From Diplocarpon mali (taxonomy: Eukaryota; Ascomycota; Leotiomycetes; Helotiales; Drepanopezizaceae), in NCBI GenBank assembly GCA_024741835.1, contig JAENRP010000019.1, forward strand, positions 106,691 through 170,690: a DNA stretch of 64,000 nt, in the 5' to 3' direction. The first letter of the stretch is position 1. Each line of letters starts with the position of its first letter. Positions 39,124 to 49,116 of the stretch are shown one piece after another. The notes under the pieces were generated by a model. The model saw only the letters and a list, made by a program, of their open reading frames with translations, did no database searches and was not told where the DNA came from. A program made the translations under genes and the position numbers.

Positions 39124-39272
39124 CTTATAAGGTAGGATTAGGAGTCAAATTTCTTAAAAGATATTCCTTTATAAGACTATATGACTTAACTCGCGGTTTA
39201 GGCCTAAGAGTCGATCTAAAAACTTTCTTTTATAAGACTACGTAACCTAACTTATAAGGCAGGCCCAGGAGT
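39124..39272 (-). repeat. Three-copy degenerate repeat near the 3' end of Copia B
   Basis: Units starting near 39124, 39190 and 39250 end in (A/T)AGGAGTC or TAAGAGTC after a CTTATAAGG or CTCGCGG start. The same core recurs in the array at 42.6-43.0 kb. Confidence 0.6.
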
Positions 39273-39396
39273 CGTCCTTAAGCCTACTAAGCCCTTACTA
39301 TCTTCTGCAACCCTAGTATATCTTTAAACGCTTCGAACTTTGCAACTATCTTTAATAGCTTTATAAATTTATCTACTACTATTCGATCGGTTAGGA

Positions 39397-39550
39397 TATA
39401 GGTAATCGATAACTTATTCTTCGCAATAAGGTTATAGATAAAGTAGTAGGTAATATCGATATATTTCGATCGCTTATATAAGTATAGGTTCTTTGCAAGT
39501 GCAATCGCCTTTGTATTATCTACTTAAAAATCAATATAGTTCCTATCTCA
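39397..39550 (-). pseudogene. Copia B RNase H remnant
   Basis: Minus translation reads VDNTKAIALAKN, then RSKYIDITYYFIYNLIAKNKLSITYI, the Copia RNase H block. It retains the VDN motif but is interrupted by stops elsewhere. Confidence 0.8.
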
Positions 39551-39926
39551 TTTAATATACTTAGCGAAACCTATATCTTTTAAAACTTAAGCGATCTATA
39601 ATCCTTACTTACAATTTAATAATATTAATATATATTCGGCCTTAGTGCTTGCGATAGCTATTGATTTCTACTTCCTACTTCTCTATAACATAGGTCTGCT
39701 ATATAGTACTACTACGCTTTTAGATATACTTTTCCGACCTTTTATATTTGCCTAGTTAGAATCGGTATATACCTTAAGCTTTACACTTATATATCTCATT
39801 AGTCTATATCTTACCTTTTATATAATTATTAATTGAAGGTACCTTCTAAGTCGCTTAATTGCATTCTTATATCAAATCGTTAGATCCTTTAAGTTCTAAC
39901 TAAGTTGCTTAATAATAATATAAAAC

Positions 39927-40163
39927 TGAGGGGAGACAACACAAGAATAGGCCTAAGGGAAGACCCAAAAACAAGAGGAGGAAGCACCACAAGCGGGCTC
40001 TCTTAGACAAGATGTTGGGAACAAGTCCCAAGTATGGGGTATATTCAGTACTATGGCGATACGCGCTGTCTCTATGTATAGAAGATGGCCCTTTTATCCT
40101 CCCACCGTCCTGCGTCGATCATGTGATATATGTCACGAGACCTATCCATCTCAGGTCTCCACA
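39927..40163. mobile_element. Solo-LTR-like 237-base insert, not AT-shifted
   Basis: A GC-richer island inside Copia B that starts TGAGGGGAGAC and ends GTCTCCACA, giving TG...CA ends with a short inverted terminal match (GGAGAC/GTCTCC). ATAAA follows it directly (40164-40168), and ATAAA also occurs two bases before its start (39920-39924). The most likely reading is a solo LTR of a family not otherwise present here. A small non-autonomous element is the alternative. Confidence 0.6.
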
Positions 40164-40487
40164 ATAAAGGTAATATCTGGTCTTATATATACTATAGCAT
40201 ATATAATCGCTCTAATATCCTATTAGTACTTCTTCAGATCTCCTCTTTACTTATTTTCATTAGCAGGCTCTAACTTATTATACTTTCCTTCAATTAGAGT
40301 ACGCTTTAGCTTAAAGTTAGGAGTATAAGTAGAGAGTCCTATTCGGTCTAGGATCTTCTTAATATACTGCTCTTAATCTAACTAGAGTTCTCAAGTGGAG
40401 CGGTTCCTTATAACGCAGATACTAAGGATCTTATAAATTCCCCTTAGATCCTTGGTATTAAAACGTTTCCGAATTATTATAAAGAAC

Positions 40488-40680
40488 TAATCCAATTGAG
40501 TAATTGTTTTCACAGCTATAGTAATATTATTAATATATAGGAGCAACTTAATTCTACACTTAGTATAAGTAAAAAGATAAGGGTTAGCTAGGCTTTAAAC
40601 GAATCCTATTTCTACTAAAGTAGAGCTATATAAGAGGTTCTAATTATAAGCTGATTATTTAAGCCTATAGATACTGCAAA
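40488..40680 (-). pseudogene. Copia B reverse transcriptase remnant
   Basis: Minus translation, ignoring stops, includes LVEIGF, NPYLFTYTKCRIKLLLYINNITIAVK, the Copia RT region around the YVDD catalytic motif (here YINN). It lies 5' of the RNase H remnant, as expected, with the solo-LTR-like insert between them. Confidence 0.75.
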
Positions 40681-42634
40681 GTATATAAAGAGAGTGGCTA
40701 GCGCATATAAGAATACTATTAGGTTAAGAGAGAAAAATCCGTTCCTTTATAGTCGCTTTAGTAAATGCATTTTTAATATTATACTATTTGTATTCAAGGT
40801 CCTTAGCAGCTACTATTATTATAAATATGCAAAGGGTATCTATGCGAACTATTAGTGCGAACGTATTAAAGTAGTCTTCTCTATACTATTAGGAGAAGCC
40901 CCTAGCTATAAGCCTTACCTTATAATATTCTAAGGTCCTATTTACATATATTTTAATTATAAAGACCCACTTTGTTAAAACCAGGTTTATATCCTTTAGC
41001 GTTAGTTCCTCTATCTATATACCATTTGTAATAAAAGAGCTTATCTCCTCTTAGATTGCCTTATTCTATACTACTTTATTCTCTAAGTTATTAATAGCTT
41101 TATTATACGTCTTTAAAAGAGAGATTTTCATTATCTCCCTAGCGGCTAAGAACGCATTATCTTTATTAAAGCTCTATTAAAGTTCAAGCTTATAGATCCT
41201 ATGCGCTATTATAGCCTAGATACGCTTAGATTCGCATTCGTCTAAGGCGTCTTCTAGTTCTAGGTCTCTATTCCTCTTTAAAGGCGTAGGTTCGGCTATA
41301 GGTTCTATAGGCTTATTATCTAAGGAACTGCTTTCTAATAGTAGAGGCTTATTATTACTTATACCTATTTTGGGAATATCCTTTACTATAAGTGCTTTAA
41401 TTAAAGGAATAATAATATTAAAGTTATTTTATACTTTAAGCAGTTTGCGGATAATAGGAATAGTCTATTCGGCCTTTAGGCGACTAGCAGGTCGTCGATC
41501 AGCGGGTGCGCTTAATATACTTAAGCTAAGAGAGAGGGGTTATTAGTTCGGCTTAATAGTATTACTATTGAGTGGTATACCTTGCGAATCTCTAATTATA
41601 TAGAGCTTTAAGGATAGCTCCCCCCTATTTTAAGATTCGTCGAACTCAATTACTAAAGATATAATTACTTGCCTTAGATCTAGCGCATATACTATCTATT
41701 GTTTTATTATCTATTTAATATACTTAATAAATATATACTCTCTACCTTAGTCTATTAGCTTCTTACTCTTTATACCTATAGGCTAGGACTTCGGACTAAT
41801 ATAAGAGTAGCAAACGCTTTTAAAGACGCGAATATAGTCTAAGCTTAGTTTCTATCTAAAATATGCCTTATATAGTGATATTTAAGTGTTATTAACTATT
41901 AGTCTACTACCTATTCTATTTCGCAAGTATGCGTTTACCTTAACCGCAAGGTCCTAGAATTCCAATAGTAGGTTAGTATCTTATAATAGAGCGCGATAGT
42001 CAGCCTTTGCTTGCTAGATACTTCGCTTAGTAATACTATTCTAATAGAAACCTTTATATATTATAGTTAGTTTATAATAAACTCCTTATTTTACCTATTT
42101 ATTAAGCTTTGCCTTAATCTCTAATGCATTATTAGACTTAATAGCTATTAGCTTTAATTAGGTCTAGCGTTCTTCTATCACTTTCCAAGTTTTTAACTTT
42201 TCTATAAGCTTAGATTTGGTTTTAACACAAATGGTCTATATCTGCTAAGTGGAATTATCTACTATTTAAGAAAACTAATTATTTCCTTTAATTAAAGTTG
42301 TAAATAGTCTAGTAGTATTAATAGATATTAGCATTAGTATTAAATCTTTTTATAAACTAAGCTTAATTCGCATCCGATTTTAAAGTTTTATTAGCTTACA
42401 AATTCAATATACTAGGCGATCCTTTAATACTTAGATCTTCTATTTTAAGGTTAAGACCTTATATAAGCCCTTTAATTTCTCTAGTCTTAAATGCGCGAAT
42501 CTTTTATATATTAGCTAATACTTTAATAGGCTTTTGGCTTTTAATAGCTTTAATAGCCTATTATCAATTGATACTTTATTATCAGCAGCTAAAAAGGACT
42601 AGTAATAGCAGTTCAAGGTTTTGCCGTTTTCTAA

Positions 42635-43020
42635 TTGCAAGCCTGGCTTAGGAGTCGTTTTTAGTAAAACTGCAAGATCTACTTACAGTCTTGGCTTAAG
42701 AGTCGATTTTCCGGAAATGGTAAGATCCACTTGCGGTCCTAGCTTAGGAGTTATCTCTAACGAATTTGCGAATTTCACTTGCGGTCCTAGCCTAAGAGTC
42801 ATTTCCGCGAATTTCACTTGCGATCCTAGCCTAAGAGTTATCGTTAGCGAATCTATAGAATCTACTTGCAGTCCTAGCTTAAGAGTCATTTTTGCGAATT
42901 TTACTTGCGATCCCGGCTTAAGAGTCTATTTATTCTTCCTATCCTCGCTTAATTGTATTAGGGCAAAGAGTGCACTTTCCTTAAAGGAACCCATTTATAG
43001 GTCCGGCCTAAGAGTCAATT
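42635..43020 (-). repeat. Tandem degenerate repeat inside Copia B (7-8 copies)
   Basis: Core CTTGCGGTCCTAGCCTAAGA(GTC) recurs at about 42635, 42681, 42730, 42778, 42817, 42864 and 42904, with a weaker copy near 43000. Spacing is 39-49 bases. A frame stays open through it on the plus strand and a 68-codon one on the coding (minus) strand, where the peptide repeats as (T)LRLGPQVKFA. Most spacings are multiples of three. Confidence 0.8.
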
Positions 43021-44689
43021 TCTATAATATCACCTTTAAGATAATATAAAGTCTATCTTTAATTTTAACTTTAAAGATCACTTTATAATTGTTATTTATA
43101 AATTATATAAATTGATTATTAAAAACTCTTATATAATTTAACTTTATATAGATTTTGCAGCTAGATAAAAGATTAATACTTAAGCTAGGTATAAGGAGAA
43201 TATTTTATAAAAGGAAAGAAACGCTAGCAACATTTATCTCTACTATACCTATCAAGTCTATATATAACCTTTTACTACTAACTTTAATAGAGCGCCTTTT
43301 TATTTTAGTAAGCGGGCCTTTAAATAGGTAGGGTTTATTAGTTATATATGCTATAAAACTAGTATTATTATACCAGTCGGATTTAAGGATCTTATAAAGA
43401 TCGGCTTTTAAAATATAAGCATTTTTATTATAATTATTATCTAAATTATCAAAAGTGGATTTAGGTTTAGATAACCTACTATTATTATTAGAGGTATTTG
43501 CTAAAGTTCTAGCTAAATAGCCTTTTCCTTTGCCTTTCCTTAGTAGTTGCAGCCTTCGGTAGGATAAGGGCAGTTTACTTCTTAACTTCTACTTCAATTG
43601 CTTCTTAATATTAAAGCTAGCGACTATATCAATTAGTTGCCTTCTAACTTTATAATTAATAATATTATAAGCACTATTATAAAAGTAGCATTCCTAATAA
43701 GCTTAAGGGCTTATCCTACGCTCCTTCCTCTTCTCAGGCTTATCATTGCCCTATAATATAGCATTTGCCGACTTAGAGTATCCTTTAAGGTCTTACTTAA
43801 TAGTTCAAAGGAGGTCGATCTTCTTATAGATCTTAAGGTTAAGTTGGATAAGAAGAGATTATTTTATAATAGCAAACTTAAAAGGGAGGCTATTAAATAG
43901 GAAATTAAAAAGCTGAGTTTCTTTAAAAGTCATAGCTATCTTAGGATCTGCAGCTCTTACTCTTCTCCTTGCTTTATATAATATAGACTAAGCAGAGTTT
44001 ATATTTATATCTATATCCTTACTATCTTTATCTTTTTTATATTAAAATAAAGTGATCTACTATAGTAGATGCTAAGTATTAAAGGCAGTTATCTAAGAGT
44101 ATTTTACCTTTAATATATCCTATCTTATCTTCGCATTATTATAAACTTAAATAAAATCTCGATCTTTATTACTTAAACCTCTATTAATTTTAAGCTTGCA
44201 TTTAGCTAAGGCCAGCCTATACTCCTTCTCCTTTTCTATATTTAAAATCTGCCTTTGGGATTCTCAATTATTATCTATTAAAGCTCTTAAGCTAAGCTTA
44301 TTTAATATATTTGGCAAATCCTTAGCAGTTGTATTAGCTATTAAAGTGGAAGTAGACGAATTAGTAGAAGGAGTATAAGGGGCTATTCTTACATATTTAA
44401 TAAGTATCTTTTAAATCGCTATTTCAATGCCTTTGCTCTTAAAGTAAAGCTTTAAATTATCGAACTATTATTACCAGTTCTTCTAAGAGAGTTAGAGGTC
44501 TTTAAGCTTAGTGTTTCGATCGGAATCAGATGCTATTACCGTTTCAAATAGAATTACATTTAAAATCAAATAAATTAAATAGTTAAAGGCACTCCTCCTA
44601 TCGAAAAGTTAAAATGATTAAATAGTAGGTATTATAAAAGTATTAAATAAGGAAGAAGTCCTCTTATTAAAAAGGGTTTTTAGGCTATA

Positions 44690-44825
44690 ACGCAGGGAAT
44701 CATACCTCTTATAAAATATAGTAAAGCAAGGAATCATACCTCTTGTAGTACCAAAGGGGTTATAAAGCAAGGAATTATACCTCTTGCAATATAGGTTAGC
44801 TAAATAGGGAATCATACCTCCTATT
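44690..44825 (-). repeat. Four-copy repeat in the 5' leader of Copia B
   Basis: GGAATCATACCTCTT or a one-base variant occurs near 44695, 44729, 44770 and 44808, spaced 34-41 bases. It lies 120-250 bases inside the right (5') LTR, so it falls in the untranslated leader. Confidence 0.8.
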
Positions 44826-44942
44826 TGCCGATTGCTCGCCTCTTACTATAAGTCTCGTTCAACTTCCTATTAATAGTTATAGCGCAAGTGCTTTTTAAAG
44901 GAAGTTAATAATCTATTATCAGTCTATATAAGGCTTATAACC

Positions 44943-45137
44943 TATTAAACTTAAGTGAGTTGGCGCAGTAGGTATAAGAAACTTCTAAAGGTCGATAGTC
45001 GATATATTAATAAGAGTTAAGGAAGGAAGGTTACCCCTTTCTTCCCTTTAGCTATATACGTATCAATATCCTACTGACTAAGCAGTAGGGTCATATGACA
45101 ATATATCAGAGTGATAGCTATATCACCTATCTCAACA
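44943..45137 (-). repeat. Right LTR (5' LTR) of Copia B
   Basis: 195 bases ending CTATCTCAACA, with the terminal CA intact, followed by the TATTC duplication. It is less mutated than the left LTR. Confidence 0.9.
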
Positions 45138-45804
45138 TATTCTTAATAATGCAGGCTGCGTTATTAAAGGCTGGTTAAGCGCTACGCGCGGTGCATAGGT
45201 AGAAACGCTAAGTGGCGCAATTAGAGGTAGTAGCTATAGCCTAGTGTTTTTATCTATATCGTCCAGTTCGTCGATTAGCTAAAAAGGTAATATTGGGTTA
45301 TCTGGAGTTATAGTATCCCTTAAAGGCGTACGAGCTTTGATTAGGCGGTTGTTGTCAACTCTAGAGATGCGTTTAGCTAGTAGAATTTTATTTTCTAATA
45401 TAAGTTAAAAGGCTAGCGGCGCGTAAGTGATTGAGAATGGCTGGAACTGGACGTTTCGCAACTTAAGGATAATATAGTAGGAAGGAATATAGACGTAGGA
45501 CGTCTTAGTATTGCGTCTATATCTAATAAAGATGCCTTCTTTTGCGTAATAAAGTAGCTTTAAGCTAAGGGCTTAAGCTTTAAAAGGGATATATATATAG
45601 ACTTTTGTATTAAAAGGATAAAGGTACTTAATAGATGGCTTTTCGCTAAATAGAGCTTTATATAGCGTACGTTTAAGTGCAGAGTAGGAGGTAATGTTTT
45701 TAAGAAAATTAGTAGTTTGAACTGCCTTTGCCTATAAGAATAGGAGGTAATTAGTATTAATTATCGCGCGGGAAATTTCTATAATAGCGCGGTTCTATCT
45801 CTTA

Positions 45805-46000
45805 AGGAGTCTATTGAATTGATAGTAGTAGGGCGGTACTATATTATATACGATTCCTAATTATCTAAGGTCTTTTATAATAGCGATGTATTTACTACTA
45901 TTATCTATTTTAAAACGCTTTATAAGTATAATATTAGTAGGTATAACCTATCAGTCGAACTATATATTAATATATGCGATAAAATCGCGTATTGCCTATA
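45805..46000 (-). pseudogene. Outer Copia integrase core remnant
   Basis: Minus translation contains RFKIDNSSKYIAIIKDLR, LGIVYNIVPPYYYQFN, which corresponds to the Copia integrase segment around its second catalytic Asp and the GI...PYTPQQNG-like part. It lies upstream of RT in element order, which defines Copia rather than Gypsy. Confidence 0.65.
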
Positions 46001-48145
46001 GGGCATCTGACTTCTTCTTAAGGAAATGAACCTATAAGTGGCAAGTGGCCTGGTAGATAAAGCTTATAAAGTACCTAGCGCCTTTAAAGCTAGCTTAGGA
46101 GAATTTGCTAAATAGGTCAGAGTATATGACTTTAAAAGGTTTAAGCGTTTGCACTACTATTAAGGCAGATAGTATTAGTCGGCGATATATAGACTTAGAG
46201 AGCTCGCAGATCTTATAGTAGAAGTCTTTAAGTTAAGGAGGTAGGTATTCGCCATCCTTATACACTTGCTTAGGCTTTAGGACCTAGAGATATCTAATAG
46301 TATAATAGAACTTTATATATGATATAAAGTAACTAGTCGCAAGTGCCATCTAATTAAAAGATAGAGCATTTAAGTTATTGAATTGTATTTGTATAATGCT
46401 ATTTGTGTAGTATGCCCAAATAGCGTTTATGCTATTGCAAATAAGGTAGACGTTATTACCTTTGCTATAGAGCTTAAAGCTGCGGTAGTAGATATAGCTT
46501 TAAGAGAAGAGCTGGGTCTTATATAACTCACTAGAGTAAAGAGTGTTAATTAGCTTAATAATCTTAGTAGACCTATCCAGCATCCTATAGTATAATTGAA
46601 TAAGTCTAATGCCCTCTATAGGTAATTTGATTCTACTAGCTATAGTAATAGTACTAGTCTTAAGGGATAGGGATATAAAATCATCTGCATAGCTAGTTAT
46701 ATACTATAAGGTACTAGTATCAAGTAGCTAATAGGTAGGGTCATTGGTTATAATAGCTAAGGGCCGTCAGATAGCGGCATAGGCACTTACTTCCCTAATA
46801 TAGGATTGCTTTCTATTCTAGTTAAGGTTTTCTACTAGCGAGGTATGTTCTTATAGTAAGCTGTCCATTAGGTCAATAGTTGCGCTAGCTATAGCGTAGG
46901 CGGTTCAGTAGTAGGCGGATAGTGCGATAACCTCTATACTGCTATTATTAGTATCGCTAGTAGATTTATTAGCATTATTTGCTAATGCGTTATTTGCTTT
47001 TTAGCATTTAGCGCTATATCCCTTAAGCTTCGGTGCAGATAATAATGCTATTGGTATTCTTTTCTGCTATTACTCCTTATATTTTCAGAGCTTATTGCAA
47101 TTCGTATAAATGTGTCCGATAAAGGTAAGGTTGTACTTTTAGCACTATAAGCACTCTACTATCCCTAGTAGTACTAGTAGTGCGGCTTAGGATTATTATA
47201 TATCGCAGGCAGCCGTCTATCGCGCAGTATAGGTAGTAGTAGATATCTTAATAGTTAAGGAGTGTTTATTAGAGATATCTAGTATTTTTAATTTGATATT
47301 AACAAACTTAGTAATATTGCAACTGCTTAAGTTATTGATAATATAGTCTATTATATCTAGTAAAGTTGCTAGGAAGAATAAGCCTTTGACCTTATCGGAT
47401 TCGAATATAGGTCTTATCGCTTTGGCCACAGACTGTATTAACGCTATATAGCGTTTAGCTATCTATATCTAGCGTTAATAGAACTTGTTAAGGTGGATCC
47501 TTAGGTTGTTACTATCTATATAGCAGAGGTTGGTAAGCGAGCGAAATAGTATAATTAAGGTATTACCTATATCTCGGTCGAAACGGCTGCCTAGGTGTTT
47601 TTATACTTATAGTAAGGTATTGTATAATGCAACTAATATAGTAAGATTATTATATACTAATAATAGCAGTATAACTATAGCCTTATTATCATCTGCTTCC
47701 TATATATTAATAAGCGCTTTAGTTGCTAGTATGCTATCGCTAGCGATAGTGGCAGGTCTAAGCTTCTTATTAAATACAATAGGCTAAAGGCCTACGTATT
47801 GAAAAGCGACTATTTAAGCTGACCGCTATTCTGTATAATTATCTCTATAGGCAGTGAGCTTTAGTAGCAAGTTAGGGTTGAGTTTAAATAAGAATAAGGA
47901 GGTAGTTATATTAGCAGTCGATATCTAAGGCGTGCTTTAGGTAAGGGTGCACTTACTGCTATGTATAGGTAATGTTAGCTATACGCAGTAGTGACGCAGG
48001 GCGTATTATACAATTAACATTAGCTATATATGATAGTGACGCAGGGCGCATTATACAATAGTAAGGGCGGTGCAATTAATTGAGTATTAGATAATAGATA
48101 ATACTATATAAGATATAGCGTAGCGGTAGCCTAGGGCTTATAACC
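46001..48145 (-). pseudogene. Gag-side remnant of outer Copia
   Basis: AT-rich, stop-filled. The longest minus frame (47217-47429, 70 codons) contains LKGLFFLATLL-like hydrophobic sequence that could be part of Gag, and weak spaced Cys/His residues near 47.1 kb may be a decayed zinc knuckle. Assignment is by position between the 5' LTR and integrase. Confidence 0.45.
47974..48060 (-). repeat. Two-copy direct repeat in the outer Copia leader
   Basis: Two units of about 45 bases share GTGACGCAGGGCG(C/T)ATTATA and a TTAGCTATA start. They sit just inside the 5' LTR, comparable in place to the leader repeat of Copia B. Confidence 0.75.
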
Positions 48146-48317
48146 TATTATAGTAGTAATGGAAAAAGTAGAATCAATTGGATTAAGAAGAAGAGCTGAG
48201 AAGCAGCTCTGGAGCTATTTATATAAGAATACGCTAAACCTAATTAAGATAGAATAGAACGCTACTCCTCTATATACTGGCGAAGTAGTAGCCGATGTGA
48301 TATGGCTCCTTCTAATA
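48146..48317 (-). repeat. Right LTR (5' LTR) of outer Copia
   Basis: 172 bases, followed by the second ATAAT duplication at 48318-48322. It starts TATTATAG where the left copy has TGTTGTAG. Confidence 0.92.
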
Positions 48318-49116
48318 ATAATCATGACCTTTTCAATACCTATTCAAGATCTGTTTCCGCGCTTGTCAATCCCTTTGACCATCCTCTGCTCCATCTACTT
48401 TCCGCAAAAAGCTTTCTTAATGGGACGCCAGTTTTCTTCGCAATGTTTGCAGCACCAAATAAGCTTTGGAAAGAAGAACTTCAAGCTAAAGTATTTTTCG
48501 TCGCTATCTGGTGTATATTAGGGATGTTGAAGAAGAAAACGTTGCTTACCTCCCCTTGTAAACTATATGGCCGAGAAATCAGAGCTGCTTTCGCTACAAT
48601 GGACTAGTTCCTTGATGAGAATTTTAGAAGTTACGCCGCTCTGGTCCTCGAGTAAGGACTTTAAAGCTGCGCCCTGCGAGAATCTCGACTCGACTATCTT
48701 CCTGAAAGCCAGTAGTATCAAACGACGCGGACTCAGTGGCGTATAAGAATTCAGCACGACAAACAGGCCCAGTGTAGAACATTTGGAGCTGGATTGTGAA
48801 AAGTTCTAGTCTGCAGCGAGAGATCCAGAATCTCCGAGGGAAGTTGTCAGTTGCGTGCACTTTGTGATGAGTCACGCATTGACTTACCTTGTCGCCGCCC
48901 AAGGCCTGACTGACCAAATTGAGTACAGTTTCTACGTTGTGTTATTTTCCCCATATTATCCCGCCTCTAACTACAGTACCCCTTCTTGACAACTAAGACT
49001 AGAGATAGACTTCTGATACGGAGAAGAGAGAACATGCAGAATACAATAGTATACATGTAATCGCCTGGTGTAGTCTTGACATGCGCTAGCTGGAACTTCA
49101 AGTTGGGCATAAAATC
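48318..49116. other. Host DNA right of the nest, possible disrupted gene
   Basis: Composition returns to normal here. A plus frame of about 95 codons runs from the LTR edge to 48607; a minus frame 48624-48930 is open without an ATG. Neither matches a family I know. The plus frame continues upstream without a stop into the left flank if the nest and one ATAAT copy are removed, so a host gene may have been split. The 3' UTR of the NADH kinase gene lies at the right edge. Confidence 0.35.

Larger units (their letters stand above)
38790..45137 (-). mobile_element. Copia element B, inserted in outer Copia
   Basis: The 195-base LTRs at 38790-38984 and 44943-45137 are flanked by TATTC on both sides (38785-38789 and 45138-45142). 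They are unlike the 172-base LTRs, so this is a different family. Minus-strand RNase H (about 39.5 kb) and RT (about 40.6 kb) remnants give the Copia assignment. Without the small insert at 39927-40163 it is about 6.1 kb. It carries three internal tandem-repeat arrays. Confidence 0.9.
21694..48317 (-). mobile_element. Outer Copia LTR retrotransposon carrying all nested insertions
   Basis: Two 172-base LTRs (21694-21865 and 48146-48317) begin TGTTGTAG or its mutated form TATTATAG and end CTAATA. They are flanked by the same five bases, ATAAT (21689-21693 and 48318-48322). Removing two insertions (22831-37962 and 38790-45137, each with one duplication copy) leaves 5134 bases, a normal Copia size. 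Reading minus, the order is Gag-side sequence, integrase (about 45.9 kb), reverse transcriptase (about 38.1 kb) and RNase H (about 22.2 kb), which is Copia order. All frames are broken by stops. Confidence 0.9.

Noticed and set aside
42635..43020. CRISPR-like array
   Set aside because: Repeats are degenerate, spacers are repetitive and the setting is a eukaryotic retroelement.
42621..43049. 142-codon plus frame with repeated CGPSLRVI peptide, possible secreted repeat protein
   Set aside because: It is on the non-coding strand of Copia B and follows from the tandem nucleotide repeat.
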